Below are positions 49,801-58,929 of a stretch of 64,000 nucleotides of DNA, piece after piece (position 1 is the stretch's first letter; every line of letters begins with the position of its first letter). The DNA lies in NCBI RefSeq assembly GCF_040115645.1, contig NC_089541.1:3348001-3412000 (forward strand). The letters are read 5' to 3'. A program made the position numbers and the translations under genes. The notes below the pieces were generated by a model. It was not told where the DNA came from, did not search any database, and saw nothing but the letters and a program-made list of their open reading frames with translations. The DNA comes from Euwallacea fornicatus (taxonomy: Eukaryota; Arthropoda; Insecta; Coleoptera; Curculionidae).

Positions 49801-50720
49801 AATTTATTATTATAGATTACAAATCTCTAGACATTGATCCGGTACGTCTCTATTTTTTCTCTGAATTCATTTGAAATTTTTAGGATTTACAGAGAATATT
49901 TTACGCCACCGATCTGCAAGAAAGTCAGCGGCAAACAGTGATTCCATAGGCAATAAAGACTTTCTCAATAACAGCCATTTTATTTCATGGATTTTACACC
50001 GTCAGATATCCTCGTGAGACACGTCTGATCTTCCCGGAATTAATTCCGAAATTACAGGCGAACATTTTACACTACTGATCACTTTAAGTTATTTTTTCTC
50101 ATATATTACTCAGTTTTTACGTTGATTTTCTTCTTCCTATAGATTGCTGAATTTTTCGTTTAACATGCCTCTGTTTATGTCACAATAAACTTAAAAATTT
50201 TATGTCAGATAGATGATATTTTGATTTACAAAACTACATAAAAGTCATTGAAGATGTGCGATTCCAGAGGCAACAAGAATTTTAATAAAATGACATCCAT
50301 TGGCGTAGTACGAGAAATAAATTGGCAAAAGGCCTAAAACCAGACCCCCATAAATTAATTCAAATCTAAATTGCGTGGAAAAGTACTAATTTCATTTTCA
50401 TTATTGCTGAATACATCAAACACAACAGGCGGGAAGACATAAATTTCCATCCAGAATTTATGGCTTTAAATGTGGAGTTTTGTAACCAAATTAGAGAGTT
50501 TTTGAAACTATTTCCTTACCATTTTGCAGTAATTCAAAATATCCATTTTATCCTTAAGGCACACAGCCTTCGACCGAAGGTCCGAAGCCCATTCCCCCTG
50601 TTCTGTCATGTATTTGGGCTGGTACGCCTCTTGTCCGCGAGGACCTGCATCACATAAAATGGCTACTTGAGGCTCAAAGTGGGAAACTGCTCCTGTGGAT
50701 CCCAAATTTGGATCCAGCCC
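26251..50720 (-). CDS. Appl: Beta-amyloid precursor-like protein (Appl), lacking only its signal-peptide exon
   Basis: Single-pass neuronal type I membrane protein of the APP family, acting in adhesion, axon growth and signalling (family knowledge). Ten coding exons on the minus strand, in transcript order: 50720-50520, 48982-48835, 28839-28618, 28564-28361, 28309-27816, 27766-27523, 27431-27193, 27141-26935, 26884-26734, 26360-26251. All have GT-AG borders and matching phases and total 2220 nt (739 codons plus stop). Domains in order: E1 growth-factor-like domain, E1 copper-binding domain, acidic Asp-rich linker, Thr-rich run, E2 helical domain, juxtamembrane region, membrane segment and cytoplasmic GYENPTYKYFE with the NPTY sorting/adaptor motif. 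No Kunitz insert is present, as in insects. The first exon here starts in phase 0 with GLDPNLGS, so the signal peptide must be on a separate upstream exon that I could not find. The 19,995-bp intron between the third and second listed exons holds P450 and transposon debris. Confidence 0.95.
28840..29579. other. Start of the large Appl intron, no feature seen
   Basis: AT-rich intron sequence with no coding signal beyond shadows of the adjacent Appl exon. Confidence 0.5.
29580..30345 (-). pseudogene. Second Tc1-like transposase remnant
   Basis: The minus strand starts at an ATG at 30344 with MPYVGLSDVQRRFIALSKHG and MFHREIARTMGVTQGVV, a Tc1 helix-turn-helix, followed by the basic RPRRNRRRITTKGQ. 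Further down, frames give GDPLLFMHDSAPPYTSELH (second catalytic Asp region) and VLDRPSCSLNPNPIGHL, a worn form of the PDLNPIE region. Stops and shifts separate the pieces. It differs from the 195-1808 copy and so was a separate insertion into the Appl intron. Clear terminal repeats were not found. Confidence 0.75.
30683..31769. mobile_element. Fold-back element A (1087 bp)
   Basis: The left end, CAGGGTTTGTCATAAAAG after TA, and the right end, CTTTTATGACAAACCCTG before TA, are near-perfect inverted repeats with a TA duplication. The arms keep pairing for about 400 bp: the left TAACTTGCTTATTTCGAAT mirrors the right ATATGAAATAAGCAAGTTA, and the innermost ATAATTGCCCGATAAT mirrors AATTATCGGGCA. 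No transposase is recognised. It is a non-autonomous long-hairpin element. Confidence 0.9.
31917..32637. mobile_element. Fold-back element B (about 720 bp)
   Basis: The left arm from 31917 (agtatgtatttctaaataga, then gtaaaaaatttaatgag, gacgaaaa, aaatgctttggcttcgatct, acagggtgtt) is the inverted copy of the right arm ending at 32637 (acaccctgtagatcgaag, tttttcgtc-like block, ctcgttaaattttttac, agacaccctg). The arms are about 125 bp and the centre is unrelated. A second CAGGGTG-type word occurs inside each arm, so the ends may be nested. Confidence 0.8.
33563..34005 (-). pseudogene. CYP6-like cytochrome P450 remnant (minus strand), C-terminal part
   Basis: Minus-strand frames read KYPSALIMSKTCTK, a stop, then RVPGTDLMVGKGTRVYWGFH, TKYYPDAERFDPGRP and IRFGLTYCEVALVSLLRNFE. 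These are the standard last third of an insect clan-3 P450: the KYP..P...R.C...Y.VPGTD, PDPE.FDPERF and RFGL...K..L..LL..F blocks. The haem loop at 33757-33728 reads FGQGPHLRIC, with the Cys displaced by one residue from FGxGPRxCxG. At least one stop and one frame change break it. It is the only copy on the Appl-sense strand; the upstream two thirds are not recognisable. Confidence 0.8.
34855..35455. mobile_element. Fold-back element C (601 bp) with TA duplication
   Basis: The left CAGGGTGATTCTAGATAAGT after TA and the right ACTTGTCTAGAATCACCCTG before TA are inverted copies; pairing continues through the gaagatctacaaaaaaatgt and cctcaactttttataatgt blocks (about 140 bp arms). The unpaired centre contains a transposase C-terminal relic. 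Confidence 0.9.
35220..35273 (-). pseudogene. C-terminal relic of a DUF4817-type transposase inside element C
   Basis: On the minus strand this reads IVKCLEKQGNYFEHLLD and a stop. The pattern C.....G.YFEHLL at the very end is characteristic of mariner-like transposases found with DUF4817 in insects (family knowledge). Only 17 codons remain and an in-frame stop lies just upstream. Confidence 0.55.
36520..36800 (+). pseudogene. CYP6-like P450 remnant, N-terminal part
   Basis: Plus-strand frames read KWRQMCWQNK, a stop, VPVLDLKFLFGDIKN (36520-36597), then after a decayed part GGVYAF, a stop, and NKIQKDFNHFMFHGMYH (about 36725-36785). In CYP6-type P450s these are the residues after the membrane anchor (KWR..YWQ..GVP.L.P.F..G) and the KDFNHFMDRG block. 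Two stops and a frame change make it dead. The rest of this copy is not seen unless the pieces from 37921 belong to it. Confidence 0.75.
36801..37920. other. Intron sequence, no feature seen
   Basis: AT-rich, with no coding piece that I can align to a P450 or transposon. Confidence 0.4.
37921..40370 (+). pseudogene. CYP6-like P450 remnant spanning N- to C-terminus
   Basis: Fragments appear in gene order on +. The segment 37921-38050 reads RWQRRDVPTLAYEFLFGHFKG. The segment 39500-39620 reads FFVNLVSQITDTIEENHIF and RKELMYP, the helix before the substrate-site loop. The segment 39744-39870 reads MTFVLCELAQNDQLQERARA and EINNALERHRGKFTYEAILD, the I/J helix region. The segment 39950-40164 reads LSKYPSLLLLPRICTQN, a stop, then INKGVKVDIPT and FTPEYVHTTPQLTFLPF. 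The segment 40240-40345 reads FRIMQAKLGLAAMLKDFKFK. The haem loop (40135-40164) is FEEKPPICDG: Cys kept, both glycines and the Arg lost. Stops and shifts are frequent. A G-rich run (38098-38123) lies in the N-terminal piece. The 1.4 kb gap between the first two fragments may mean they are from different copies. Confidence 0.8.
40789..40974. repeat. 186-bp hairpin (MITE-like inverted repeat)
   Basis: The left arm GCAGAAATAGGTACAATGAA continues TATGAAATAAGCAATAAA. The right arm, read on the other strand, is GTAAACACAAAAATAGGTGC followed by AATGAATATGAACTAAGTAA. The arms are about 60 bp with a loop of about 65 bp that contains the smaller palindrome TTTGCAAGCAATGCATTGCAAA-like block (40857-40872). 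It sits between two P450 remnants in the Appl intron. Confidence 0.7.
40975..42406. other. Intron sequence, no feature seen
   Basis: AT-rich and without recognisable coding or repeat structure; it separates two P450 remnants. Confidence 0.4.
42407..44330 (+). pseudogene. CYP6-like P450 pseudogene, most complete copy
   Basis: The ATG at 42407 opens with MILVYVVVALVGFFVHMKWR and QTYWQRKGVINLRPP: an ER signal-anchor and the post-anchor region of a CYP6-type P450. The frame then shifts to a stop. From 42640 comes DSNLIKQILTKGFHYLMGR and LFNLEEEQRKYLRSKLTPTF; at about 42900 CCDFGTECYPREPNNEFGKN; at 43050-43190 KFSIGIIRETNELLRKDFMH. The haem loop at 44079-44105 reads LPFGKGLGCA and a stop, so the Cys remains but the conserved Arg is lost and translation ends there. 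The last exon, 44155-44310, reads CIMQIKVSLVSLLSNFKFSL and INPESFVLTVDGEVWL. The family members are microsomal mono-oxygenases acting on toxins and plant chemicals. The middle (helices I to K) is missing or unrecognisable. Confidence 0.85.
44957..45993 (+). pseudogene. CYP6-like P450 remnant, central to C-terminal part
   Basis: Plus-strand pieces in order. The segment 44962-45110 reads SIKQILTTKFRYFMAHGTFL and RKDWKYLRTKL, ending in a stop after a shift. The segment 45116-45400 is a long open piece with MFKTLVDKTADLKKIVSEYA, IVAKFTTEIIGSCAFGTEYN and SFLQDLLPNLGYKVTGSDVT. At 45667-45735 is LPDSEYYTKSEKFDPERFSQ and a stop. The haem loop (45771-45800) reads FREGSKMCID, with the first and last Gly replaced. 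At 45850-45990 comes RRFKIMQTKVGLVSLLNNFC and SLPIKMTSSRLLSNVEG. The I-helix (oxygen-binding) block is absent, suggesting a deletion of about 200 codons. The sequence is close to the 42407 copy, so tandem duplication is likely. Confidence 0.85.
45994..47749. other. Intron sequence, no feature seen
   Basis: There is no P450 piece I can recognise. A short GC-richer patch at 46560-46710 has no coding signal. Confidence 0.4.
47750..48775 (+). pseudogene. CYP6-like P450 remnant ending next to an Appl exon
   Basis: Pieces on +. At 47750 reads EPVLIKQML. The segment 47890-47990 reads FFPGKMKITFETMQKKT, a stop, then MEKILEKFAV. The segment 48060-48215 reads STKELFREFDMSFTELVKT and TIKPRF. After a shift, MEVLEENQREINFNFIIL follows. 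The segment 48423-48540 reads TDLVIEKGIRIMVPI, a stop, GLHLALEYFP and DPKGFSYKTKQ. The haem loop (48579-48602) reads FVEGPRIW: the haem-ligating Cys codon is TGG (Trp). The last exon at 48660-48765 reads RMIQFKLGLVSLINNFMFSL and NEKTFLSIQIVL, then a stop. This copy is compact, about 1 kb, with small introns still visible. Its end lies about 60 bp from the Appl exon 48835-48982 on the other strand. Confidence 0.85.
48835..48982 (-). CDS. Appl: Appl exon: middle of the E1 domain
   Basis: The acceptor cttttcag at 48983-48990 and the donor GTAAAT at 48834-48829 frame 148 nt reading VYPKRDITNIVESSHYLKIS, SWCRAGATPGAQ and KTARWVKPFRCL. This joins the growth-factor-like part to the copper-binding part of APP-family E1. 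The phase fits both neighbours: the preceding exon ends in CKM, and the last G here completes the Glu of EGPFQ in the exon 20 kb away. A + strand P450 remnant ends about 60 bp from its 3' edge. Confidence 0.95.
48983..50519. other. Appl intron between two E1 exons, no feature seen
   Basis: A 1.5 kb intron. A + strand open piece near 49690-49830 (KEDTYLFITNLIMRVPMYS) has a vaguely protein-like look, but I cannot assign it. Confidence 0.4.
50520..50720 (-). CDS. Appl: Appl exon: growth-factor-like domain of E1
   Basis: The acceptor ctctttccag (50730-50721) and donor GTAAGG (50519-50514) frame 67 codons in phase 0: GLDPNLGSTGAVSHF, EPQVAILCDAG, YQPKYMTEQGEWASDL and VCLKDKMDILNYCKM. The Cys spacing and the words EPQ.A.LC, CL.DKMD and YCK are those of the APP/APPL growth-factor-like domain. 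There is no initiator or signal peptide here, so this is the second coding exon of the gene. Confidence 0.95.
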
Positions 50721-53700
50721 CTGGAAAGAGAAAGGGAGAGTTATGTGAATGTGTTATTTTAAAACACTTTATCCCCAACTACGTCCAATCTGTGTTAATA
50801 ACGCTCTGGAATTTCCTGATTAAATCATAAAAATGTACCCCTAATCTCCCTCCCCAATTAACCTCACGAACTGGGGTAATTAATCCGACACCATTACCCC
50901 TCTGATGTGGAAACATGTTAAAAGTGCAAATAGCCTCCAGCCGCAAAGAAATTACGGTGATGTATGTACTCCCTTAAAGCCCTTTGAAAACAAACTGATG
51001 GTATTTAACTTTCGGTCACCCTAACTTTGATAAGGGCTTTAGATGATACAGAAACCGCTCTTTGGACTAGTAACTTGATGTCCAAGTTTTGTTGACAGGA
51101 CAGTGATTGATTTTTGCAAGGGATGAAGTCGGAATTTTAGTTATAATATAAGAAAATTGGTTGGTGATATTTAGGACGGATTACATCATGTCGCACAAAA
51201 GTGTCGGTTCCACGGAGGAAATCCACTATAAGGCTGATGATAGTTATAGTTAAAATTTGTGAAAATCTGTTTTGGGCAATTGAGCATAATAAATTTGACT
51301 TCGTCACTGGAAATCTCTTTAAGGGCTGATAATTACTTCCGAGCTGTTCCTATATCCTCCACATATTTTGTCAAATTTTAATTGGGCAAGTGACGTTTGT
51401 TCACAAAATTTGGAAAGAATTAAACCAGGAAAAAAATGTTTTGGGTAATCGAATGTAATTCGTTGATTCCGACCCTGGAAACCTACTAAGGGCCTGAATA
51501 TTCTTTCCTAACTACTCCCACGCAAACTTCATATTACGTATATCACATCAATTTTCAATATTGTAGAAGCCTTTTTCCTAAATTAGAAAATTTAATATAT
51601 TTTTTGTGTTATTACAAATATCAACCCAAATTTAAAGAAAACCCGGTTTTGGGTTGACCGTATAGTAGGGGGAAATGTGGATGTCATATATTTTTCCTAT
51701 AAGTGCTCTTATAGATTCAGTTCAGGTACTACTACACGTGTTTTCTTCAAAGCAAAAAAATCGAAAGTTTTCAATTCGCAGACTAAAGAAAACATATTGT
51801 TCTCGGGCTCAGGAAAAACGAGAAATCGAAGTGTGGGGCTGCCACTGCACGCTTTAATCTACACAATTTTCATTGACGTAGGTGTCTTTTATTTAATATC
51901 TACTCTTATTGCAATAAACACCCTCTCCTTCGAGTATACTTCATCCTCTGTGGTATTTTAATTCAAAACTACTAGTTATACTTAATCCGAAGCTTTATTC
52001 CTCTAAGAATACATAATCTATTGTTCTAAACTGAGAAAGACTATTTATACCCATCTTAAATTACACAATTAAGCATAAAACGTGCTCGCTATAAGGGTTT
52101 AACGAAAATCCATAGATGGAAAGTCTCGAGCGCGGAAATTAAATGGAAGTTCTTATTTTCCCCAATTTTCCAGCTGGATATGCAGATATCTCGGGCGAGA
52201 ATTCTGTTTGCGTCATCAAATTGGTTTCTGACGTTGACGAAATGGATTTATTGGGGCTTGGAAGGCATGATCGGACAACTTAAAGAGACTGAAATCTCCC
52301 TTCTATTATCCTTTTCCTTTGGATATCGGCATTGCAGTTTTTTGAGCGTGTGAATTTCTGATTTAATAATCAACTTCCTACACAAACCTTCCCAAGGCAA
52401 AATCATTTAAAGCAAGTTAAAATATTTCCGGAACATTACTCACTCTGCTAAAACGTCAGAATGATGGTCGAAAAACTAATGAGTTTTGTCTTTTGTTGGA
52501 GCTCAACCATGCCATATTACCCTCGTTTCTTCGGGTCAGCTCTATTTGGAGTTTTAATATCCAGCGCCCCCGAACATTTAACACGCCTCCTGTCTAATTA
52601 GTAGCTTTCAGAGGAGTTAATTAAGGCTCTTTATTGGAGCTGGTCGGTCCGGCAAAATGGTTTAATTCCGGATTTCGTTGTCCGTAGGATGGTGTGTCAG
52701 GTTCGGATTAGACACTCCTCAAACAGTTTTAAAGTAGCTGATTATAAATCAGTTTGATTAGTCAAATTCCAATTAAGACTCCAAACATTTTTACGTAGAA
52801 CACGACGCGAATGAAAAGCTCGCGTGTCACAAGGGCAAAATTGCGAAATCTAATATTGATCAAACGAAGACAGGGACACATTCTCCATTCTTTTGAACTA
52901 TTTCCATGGTTTTTTTTTCAGCAAATTCCTTCAAAGGATTAGTCTAAAACACCTCTAAAATGCAAACTTAATAATTCCTTTCATTATGAACTATAATGAA
53001 TGGACTCGCAGCAGCAACTTCGGTGATGAACTCTAAATGTGTCCCAGTTCTTTGTATTCACGTTGTTGTCGCATTTATCTTGCGCATTTCCCTTTGGCTT
53101 TGTGTAACTTTCCTCATTTGCACCAGGTCCAAAGGCTCTTCGCTTTAGGATCAGTCGTCCAGGTTCATTTAGTTAGAGTGGTGTAGCAAGTCTCATTCAG
53201 TTAGCTTCTGGGTTTCTTGGCCTTTTTGATAGCCTATTTCAATGTGGGGTGAAGACGCGATGATGGAAATTCGGTCAACGAAGTGACGATCAAATATTTA
53301 TACGTGAGGTTTGCAGGCTGCGTTCATGGATTTCATCATACAATTTGTCCTGTAATTGAAAAACCGAAATAGAGGAGGGTAACCAATTCTGGATGTATCC
53401 ACACCTTTGGGTGCCCAATTCTTGACTAACACCTACGCCTCCGACTTCTGGGGTGATTTTTGATAATATATCCCACACATGAAACCATCACCCGCCACAA
53501 AAAAGTCATTTCAAGTCGTAAATATTATCTGAAGTCGCTTCTGGTCGAAACTTATTTCATTTTGTGCTTTGTCCCTTATTTAACTTTGGATTATTTTACC
53601 TTCATTTGGCTACCCAAGCTTCATATGTGTATAACCAATTTCCTCCACTACAGTAATTTAATTGCAGCTCTCATCTCCATTCGTACTTCTCATTAATTGA

Positions 53701-56359
53701 TGGAGTACATTACTTTGGATGCTGGTTATAGTGGACAAGACCATTATCAACTAATAGTATAGTCTCTATATCCGTATCTCTCTGGTATAAGCCGGCCCTT
53801 AAGGGATTTGAGGTTAAGGTAATAATGGTGCTGCTATACTTCATATCGCTAATCCTGCCGAGGGTCGAGAATAGCCTCGTTTTAATGGCAAATAGCCGAT
53901 TGTATTCCGTGAGGAGAAATATGACTGCTTGAAAATTAAACCCATTCTTAAAGGATTTATCTCACACATGAAAGTAAGGATCCCCGGTAATACAAAGCAG
54001 CAGAACCGAGGAATTCTTTCCAGGAAATAGTTCCAGACTCTGAAGGACTAAGGAATTCCCCAGCTGTGAAATCTTTGAGATATATTTGCACTTTTCTCTT
54101 CTTTCAGTTCTTTATAGAGATATTCCGAATTTACTTTTCTCTAGAAGTTTCCGCGGTTTTCATGGTATTGGATATAAATTTATTCAAAAGGGTTTCGTGG
54201 ATAATGTAGGGGCTCATATGACTACGATTGGACTACAATACGTACAATTTGCAGGTTATTGCCTTTTCAATCCCTAGATAAATCTGGCCACATTGTAACA
54301 AAAACATTTAATTAATCTCGGTCCGACGGGTGTGAACTGCAACGTTTATCAGCATTTACCGAGATGACGTGTTTTGCGGTTTATGTGGAAACGGTGCACT
54401 GGACAGACCAACGCTGCAAACCGCCCACCCTTGTAAATATACACCCTCGACAATGGGCCAGTTATCTTTGTGGGACATAAATCACTTTTTCAGCCCTCGG
54501 GACCGAGTTTATAGCACCGTCTTTTACAAGGTGTGTTTGGCTACTGTACCATGGGGAACTGAAAACATCCATTCTCCCCCTCTGCTCCGACAGTCCTTAA
54601 ATAAAATGTTGTTAATTCTGACTAGGAAAATCGAAAATATGTCAAAGGGTACGCGCGAAGGGGTTTTTTATCGATTCTCTCGGTCCAGTGAGCCAAACAA
54701 ACCCTCAGAGATACGGACCCCCAAAAAGCAGGAATCTCGGGGGGTTGATTTATGTTGTGGCAGTGATAACACGTCCATTGTCCCCGCCAGGATGGTCCTT
54801 GTGCTTGTCGATGCGAAAACCAGAATTATATAACGAACATGTGAACACATTCAATTATTGGTAATCAGTGGTTTCTGGCAATTCCTGGACACGGAATAAG
54901 GCTTGAAAGCACCTGAAGCTGGATCGCGACTTCAAGCCTCGAAAACAACAGGGCAAGCAAAGCGACATGACGTGTTCTTGGAAAAATCTCCACGATCAGT
55001 ACTTTCCAGTCTAACCTTCCTTAAAAACTAAAAACAGAATGAAGGTATTCAATCGACAAGATCAGGACAAGTCAAAATCAGTTTCAATAATGAATAAGGG
55101 CATTTGAATGGGAGTGTTTATGAGGCGCCTGCAGTAAGGTGTGTTGACCTCAATATAAGGGTATTGATTTTAGCAGGATAAACTTCATTTGAGGTTGAGT
55201 GACGTCTGCTTTATGAGGGGGAGAAATGCCCAAATTCCTGCAATATATGTTTCGGTGTTGAGAGCAAATTTGAAAGTGGCACAGTGGCCTATTAAGTTTC
55301 GCTTCGGAATTACTTGTACGTAGCCCCCAAGCCAGAATTGTGAGGTATGTTTGCATGCAAAGTGCCCTTGAAAATATCGAGCGCAATTTTATTTTCAGCC
55401 TTTAAAATGAAAATCAGGACGTGCTTAATAATTCAATCCGGTTCAATGCAAAAAGCTGTTTGATGTAAAGGGTTAATAATTAATGCAGGTCAACGATTTG
55501 AATATCCCTGATCACAACAGCGCGGAATATTAACGCTTTCCCTTTTAAAGGCTTTTTTTTTAACTTAAAACCTTCAAAAAGAAAATTACACTAACCCCTG
55601 GAAAGTCCCTAAAAACTTCCTTGAGTAAGGGAACTTCCTATCATAATTAATCAGCTAATGGAGATTGAAAATGGGGAATTTTTCTTTTTTTTTACTAAAA
55701 GGTAGCTGTAAACAAATTTACCCAACCTCACCACCTCTTTTGTAAACCCAATCCTCCGGTATTCACTTCCTCTCAGATGCAGGAACATTTTCCATTTTCC
55801 AGGAACTAATTGCGTTATCTAACTTATTAGGCTGGAGATGAGATTCTTCGAAAACCAGCCCAAATTGGCGTGATATTTAATAGAGAAGGAGGTGGCTGAT
55901 TTCGAATACCGGCAGTTTTGAAGGGCCCCATAATTAAATTGATTTGTGAGGAGGCTGTACGCCGGCATGTTGCCGCGGACTGCGCAAAACCAATTTTAAG
56001 ACTTTCTGGAAAGCAATCGCTTCCCGTCTGGAGTGCTTTGGTCCAGAGTTTTCCAACGAATTCGGGAAAAAGACAAAAAGGCAGAGAGACGAAATCCGGC
56101 CTTCTGGGTTGCATTGTCGCGAAAATCCGGATTTGAGCCGGCAATTTTGTTGGGGGCATTCATCCCTTTAGGCTAACTGGATTATGTCAGGGATGAGACG
56201 GCCAATAACGAAACTGGTTTATAGAGCAAAGGTAGAAGCTGCTTTTATACGTTTTTGGGGAAAGATACTGCGCTTTGATATGACAGGAAGGAGAAGAAAA
56301 GGATCATTTGTCTAAAATGGAGATAATGTAGCAACAAAAACTTCAAAATTTTTGCACCT
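50721..56359. other. Upstream Appl intron or 5' flank, no coding exon recognised
   Basis: Since Appl continues upstream of 50720, this is expected to be intron. The largest open frame (54369-54833, + strand, 154 codons) has no domain, no splice context and no matching codon pattern. A short tandem duplication lies at 51255-51660 (separate entry). I found no signal-peptide exon. Confidence 0.4.
51255..51660. repeat. Diverged tandem repeat, period about 170-200 bp
   Basis: The block tgttttgggcaattgagc with cactggaaatctctttaagg at 51269-51326 recurs as tgttttgggtaatcgaatg with ccctggaaacctactaaggg at 51437-51496. A third start is seen at about 51652 (ggttttgggttgaccg). Confidence 0.55.
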
Positions 56360-57690
56360 GGAGACTTCAAAAATGTACTTTCAGTCCGATCCAGTCAATT
56401 ACAAGCATAGTTTCCGTTCCATTTGAAATTTTCCATTCAACGCAAGTCACAATTTTAATCAGAGTTTCCTTTCGAGTCACTTTCCTTATCTGAGCATTTT
56501 GGGTGGAGATTTTCACTTCCATAGCGAGTTTACTTTTAAACAAAATTCCCTTTCATCTTGAGCATCGTAGGACTACCACGTCTTGGTTCAACACTAGTTT
56601 CCATTCAACTCGAGTTTCCTTAAGAACACCAAAGTTTCTCGCAATCCGAATATTACGGAGAAAACCAAATTCTAAGCAGAGTGTCCTCTCAAATTTACAG
56701 GGTTTCATTCAATTAATCAAGGTTAAAAAAGTCTTTAACCTTAGTTTCATTTGAATCTAAACCCTTTATGGGAACAACGTGAAGAGGCCTGTTCTAGTTT
56801 CTAGTCAAGTTTCCTTTTAATTAACGCATGTAGAGAAACTCATAAACAGGTTTTTACAATACAACTTCTCTTACAACGCAACTTCAACCAGAGCTAGCTG
56901 CATCTAGGTGATATTAGAGCTTTTTCTTCAATCCGATCAACGTTCAGAAAAGATATATTTATTTTTTTACTATTTTCCTTTTAATTCGAGTTTGCTTTCA
57001 TTTTGATTATCGTATCCAGGATCCATCTCGGATCAAGCCATGTTTCTCAAACTCTACAAACTTAAGGCGAATTTCCTTGCAAGTCGATTTTTCTTTCATC
57101 TGATTATTATTATATCAACAGTAGTTTCCTTCAAACCTAATATCTCGAGGGAATGAAAATGTATTGATTACCACCGAGTTTCGACGAACCTAATCATTAT
57201 TTTTCTCATATTCAACCAGAGTTCGCTTCTATTCTGTTTTGTTTACGCCAAATGTCTTTATTGCGTCTGAGCTTCACTTCACTCTGAGTTTCGTTTCAAC
57301 ACGAGTTTCCTTGTTAAATTCGTGCATCAAGAGAGGCAATTCACAATTTAACCCGAGTTTCCTTCAACTTGCTCGTCGCACCGAAGGAATTCTCAGGTTC
57401 CTCGCATTTTGAGTTTTTTAAACTACTTCCTTTCATATATTTTTAAGTATTCGAGTGTTTCTTAGTTCCGATTCCAGTTTTCTTTTATTCCAATCAACGG
57501 ATGGCGTTTACTTTAACCTAAATTCTTTTTAAACTCAAGATTTTTCATTCAAAGATTTGTGAAAATATCATATCTCGATTCAATCAGAGTTTCTCGTCCA
57601 TTCAAATTCCCAGAATTGGAAAGTTCTTTTCGTGTAAGCATCACGAGGGGAAACACTAAACGTGCTGGCTTTTCGTTTCAATCAGTGTCT
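56360..57690. repeat. Diverged pyrimidine-rich repeat with GAGTTTCCTTTCAA-like core
   Basis: The + strand word gagtttccttt(c)a, exact or with one or two changes, occurs at least 14 times: near 56465, 56526, 56590, 56607, 56812, 56991, 57126, 57176, 57221, 57285, 57301, 57353, 57475 and 57583. The spacing is irregular (about 16-190 bp). The complementary strand is the purine-rich TTGAAAGGAAACTC. It looks like an old, degenerate satellite rather than coding or simple-sequence DNA. Confidence 0.55.
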
Positions 57691-58929
57691 TTTTGGTCCA
57701 AACAACTCTATGTGATGTCATGACAACAACATGAATTCGCCAAAGAAATTACAAGGAACAGTTGTGGTGGTCAATTCTGACATTAAAGCTTTCATTTACT
57801 TAATCGACCTTATTCCCGCTTTATTTATTCAGAAACTCTTTCCAGGATAAAAAGGTTTTACCTCTATCAGCAACATGACAAACAAGACAAACCATCGCTA
57901 GATTCCTTTATACACATCAAGAGTTGTGTACATACACATAAAATCGAGTTTTCTTGGGGATAAGTGCCTTAAAGAACGAGGACAACTGAAGGAAAGCTTA
58001 TAGTAATCCCAGTATTAAAAAGATCTCCTTTCGCACATGGCCGAAGTGTTATTACCCAGATTTTCTTCCAAGAACCTTTGGGAGGAACATTTGGCAATTG
58101 TGAGGCGGAGATATTGATCCTTGAATGTCAGCTTTTACTGGAATTAGAAAGGGATGTTTCAGGGGAACAACCCTGATGGTTGATGTCAGAATGAGTTATG
58201 TGCTCCAAAGTAAGCAAATTCATAGCGCTTTTTTCCTTGAATGAGCTTCTATCGGAGTTTCGACTTCCAACTTAAGTTCCGCATTTCCAATGCCATCGAA
58301 CTTCAAAATCCCATTGAAACTTTTCAAATATCGACTCCATAAATAATCTAATCCTAAACGATACCCCGACGTTTGAACTGACTGGCATTTGAACCGAATC
58401 CAACATTCCAGGATCGATACTGGATTTGCGCGATGCTAATGACCTTCATAGTATGATTTTTGCTTTTGTTGTAAAAGCATTTGCCCGTAGATTTCGGAAA
58501 GGGGCATTAAACTCCCTTTATAAGCTGCGATTTTGTAAAAAGCCTCGCAAATAAGGGACCGCTTAAAATATAATAAAAGGGCCTCTGAAGTGCTTTATTA
58601 AGACCATTTCGCTTCCTGCGAAATGGAATTTGTAGCTAATTGTTCGGTATCAAAATTAAGCTTGCGATTTCGAGATGAAGCTTCCAGGGAAAGTTGTTTG
58701 TGGAAGTCCAAATACAAAAGATAAGTCTGGACTTTGCGTGTTCTCGAAAAGTGACAGAAAAATATATATTTCCGCAAATCCAACTGACCTGAAGTAGCCT
58801 GATAAATCTGGGGTAATCAAATTAAATCTGATCTAATCTTCAAGATTCAAATCCTCAAAATAAATCACAGTTTCCTCCTTCGGCCGATTAAAACGACGAT
58901 TCCCTTAATGATGCCTGTTCTTTTTGTAA
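57691..58929. other. Non-coding between two repeat arrays
   Basis: I see no coding exon, repeat or RNA gene. Confidence 0.4.

Noticed and set aside
54369..54833. Longest unassigned open frame on + (154 codons)
   Set aside because: No recognisable domain, no splice or start context, and it lies in what should be Appl intron or flank. Best explained by chance.
55150..55386. Minus-strand frame with a hydrophobic start, considered as the Appl signal-peptide exon
   Set aside because: The hydrophobic part is weak, and no phase-0 donor follows at the right place.
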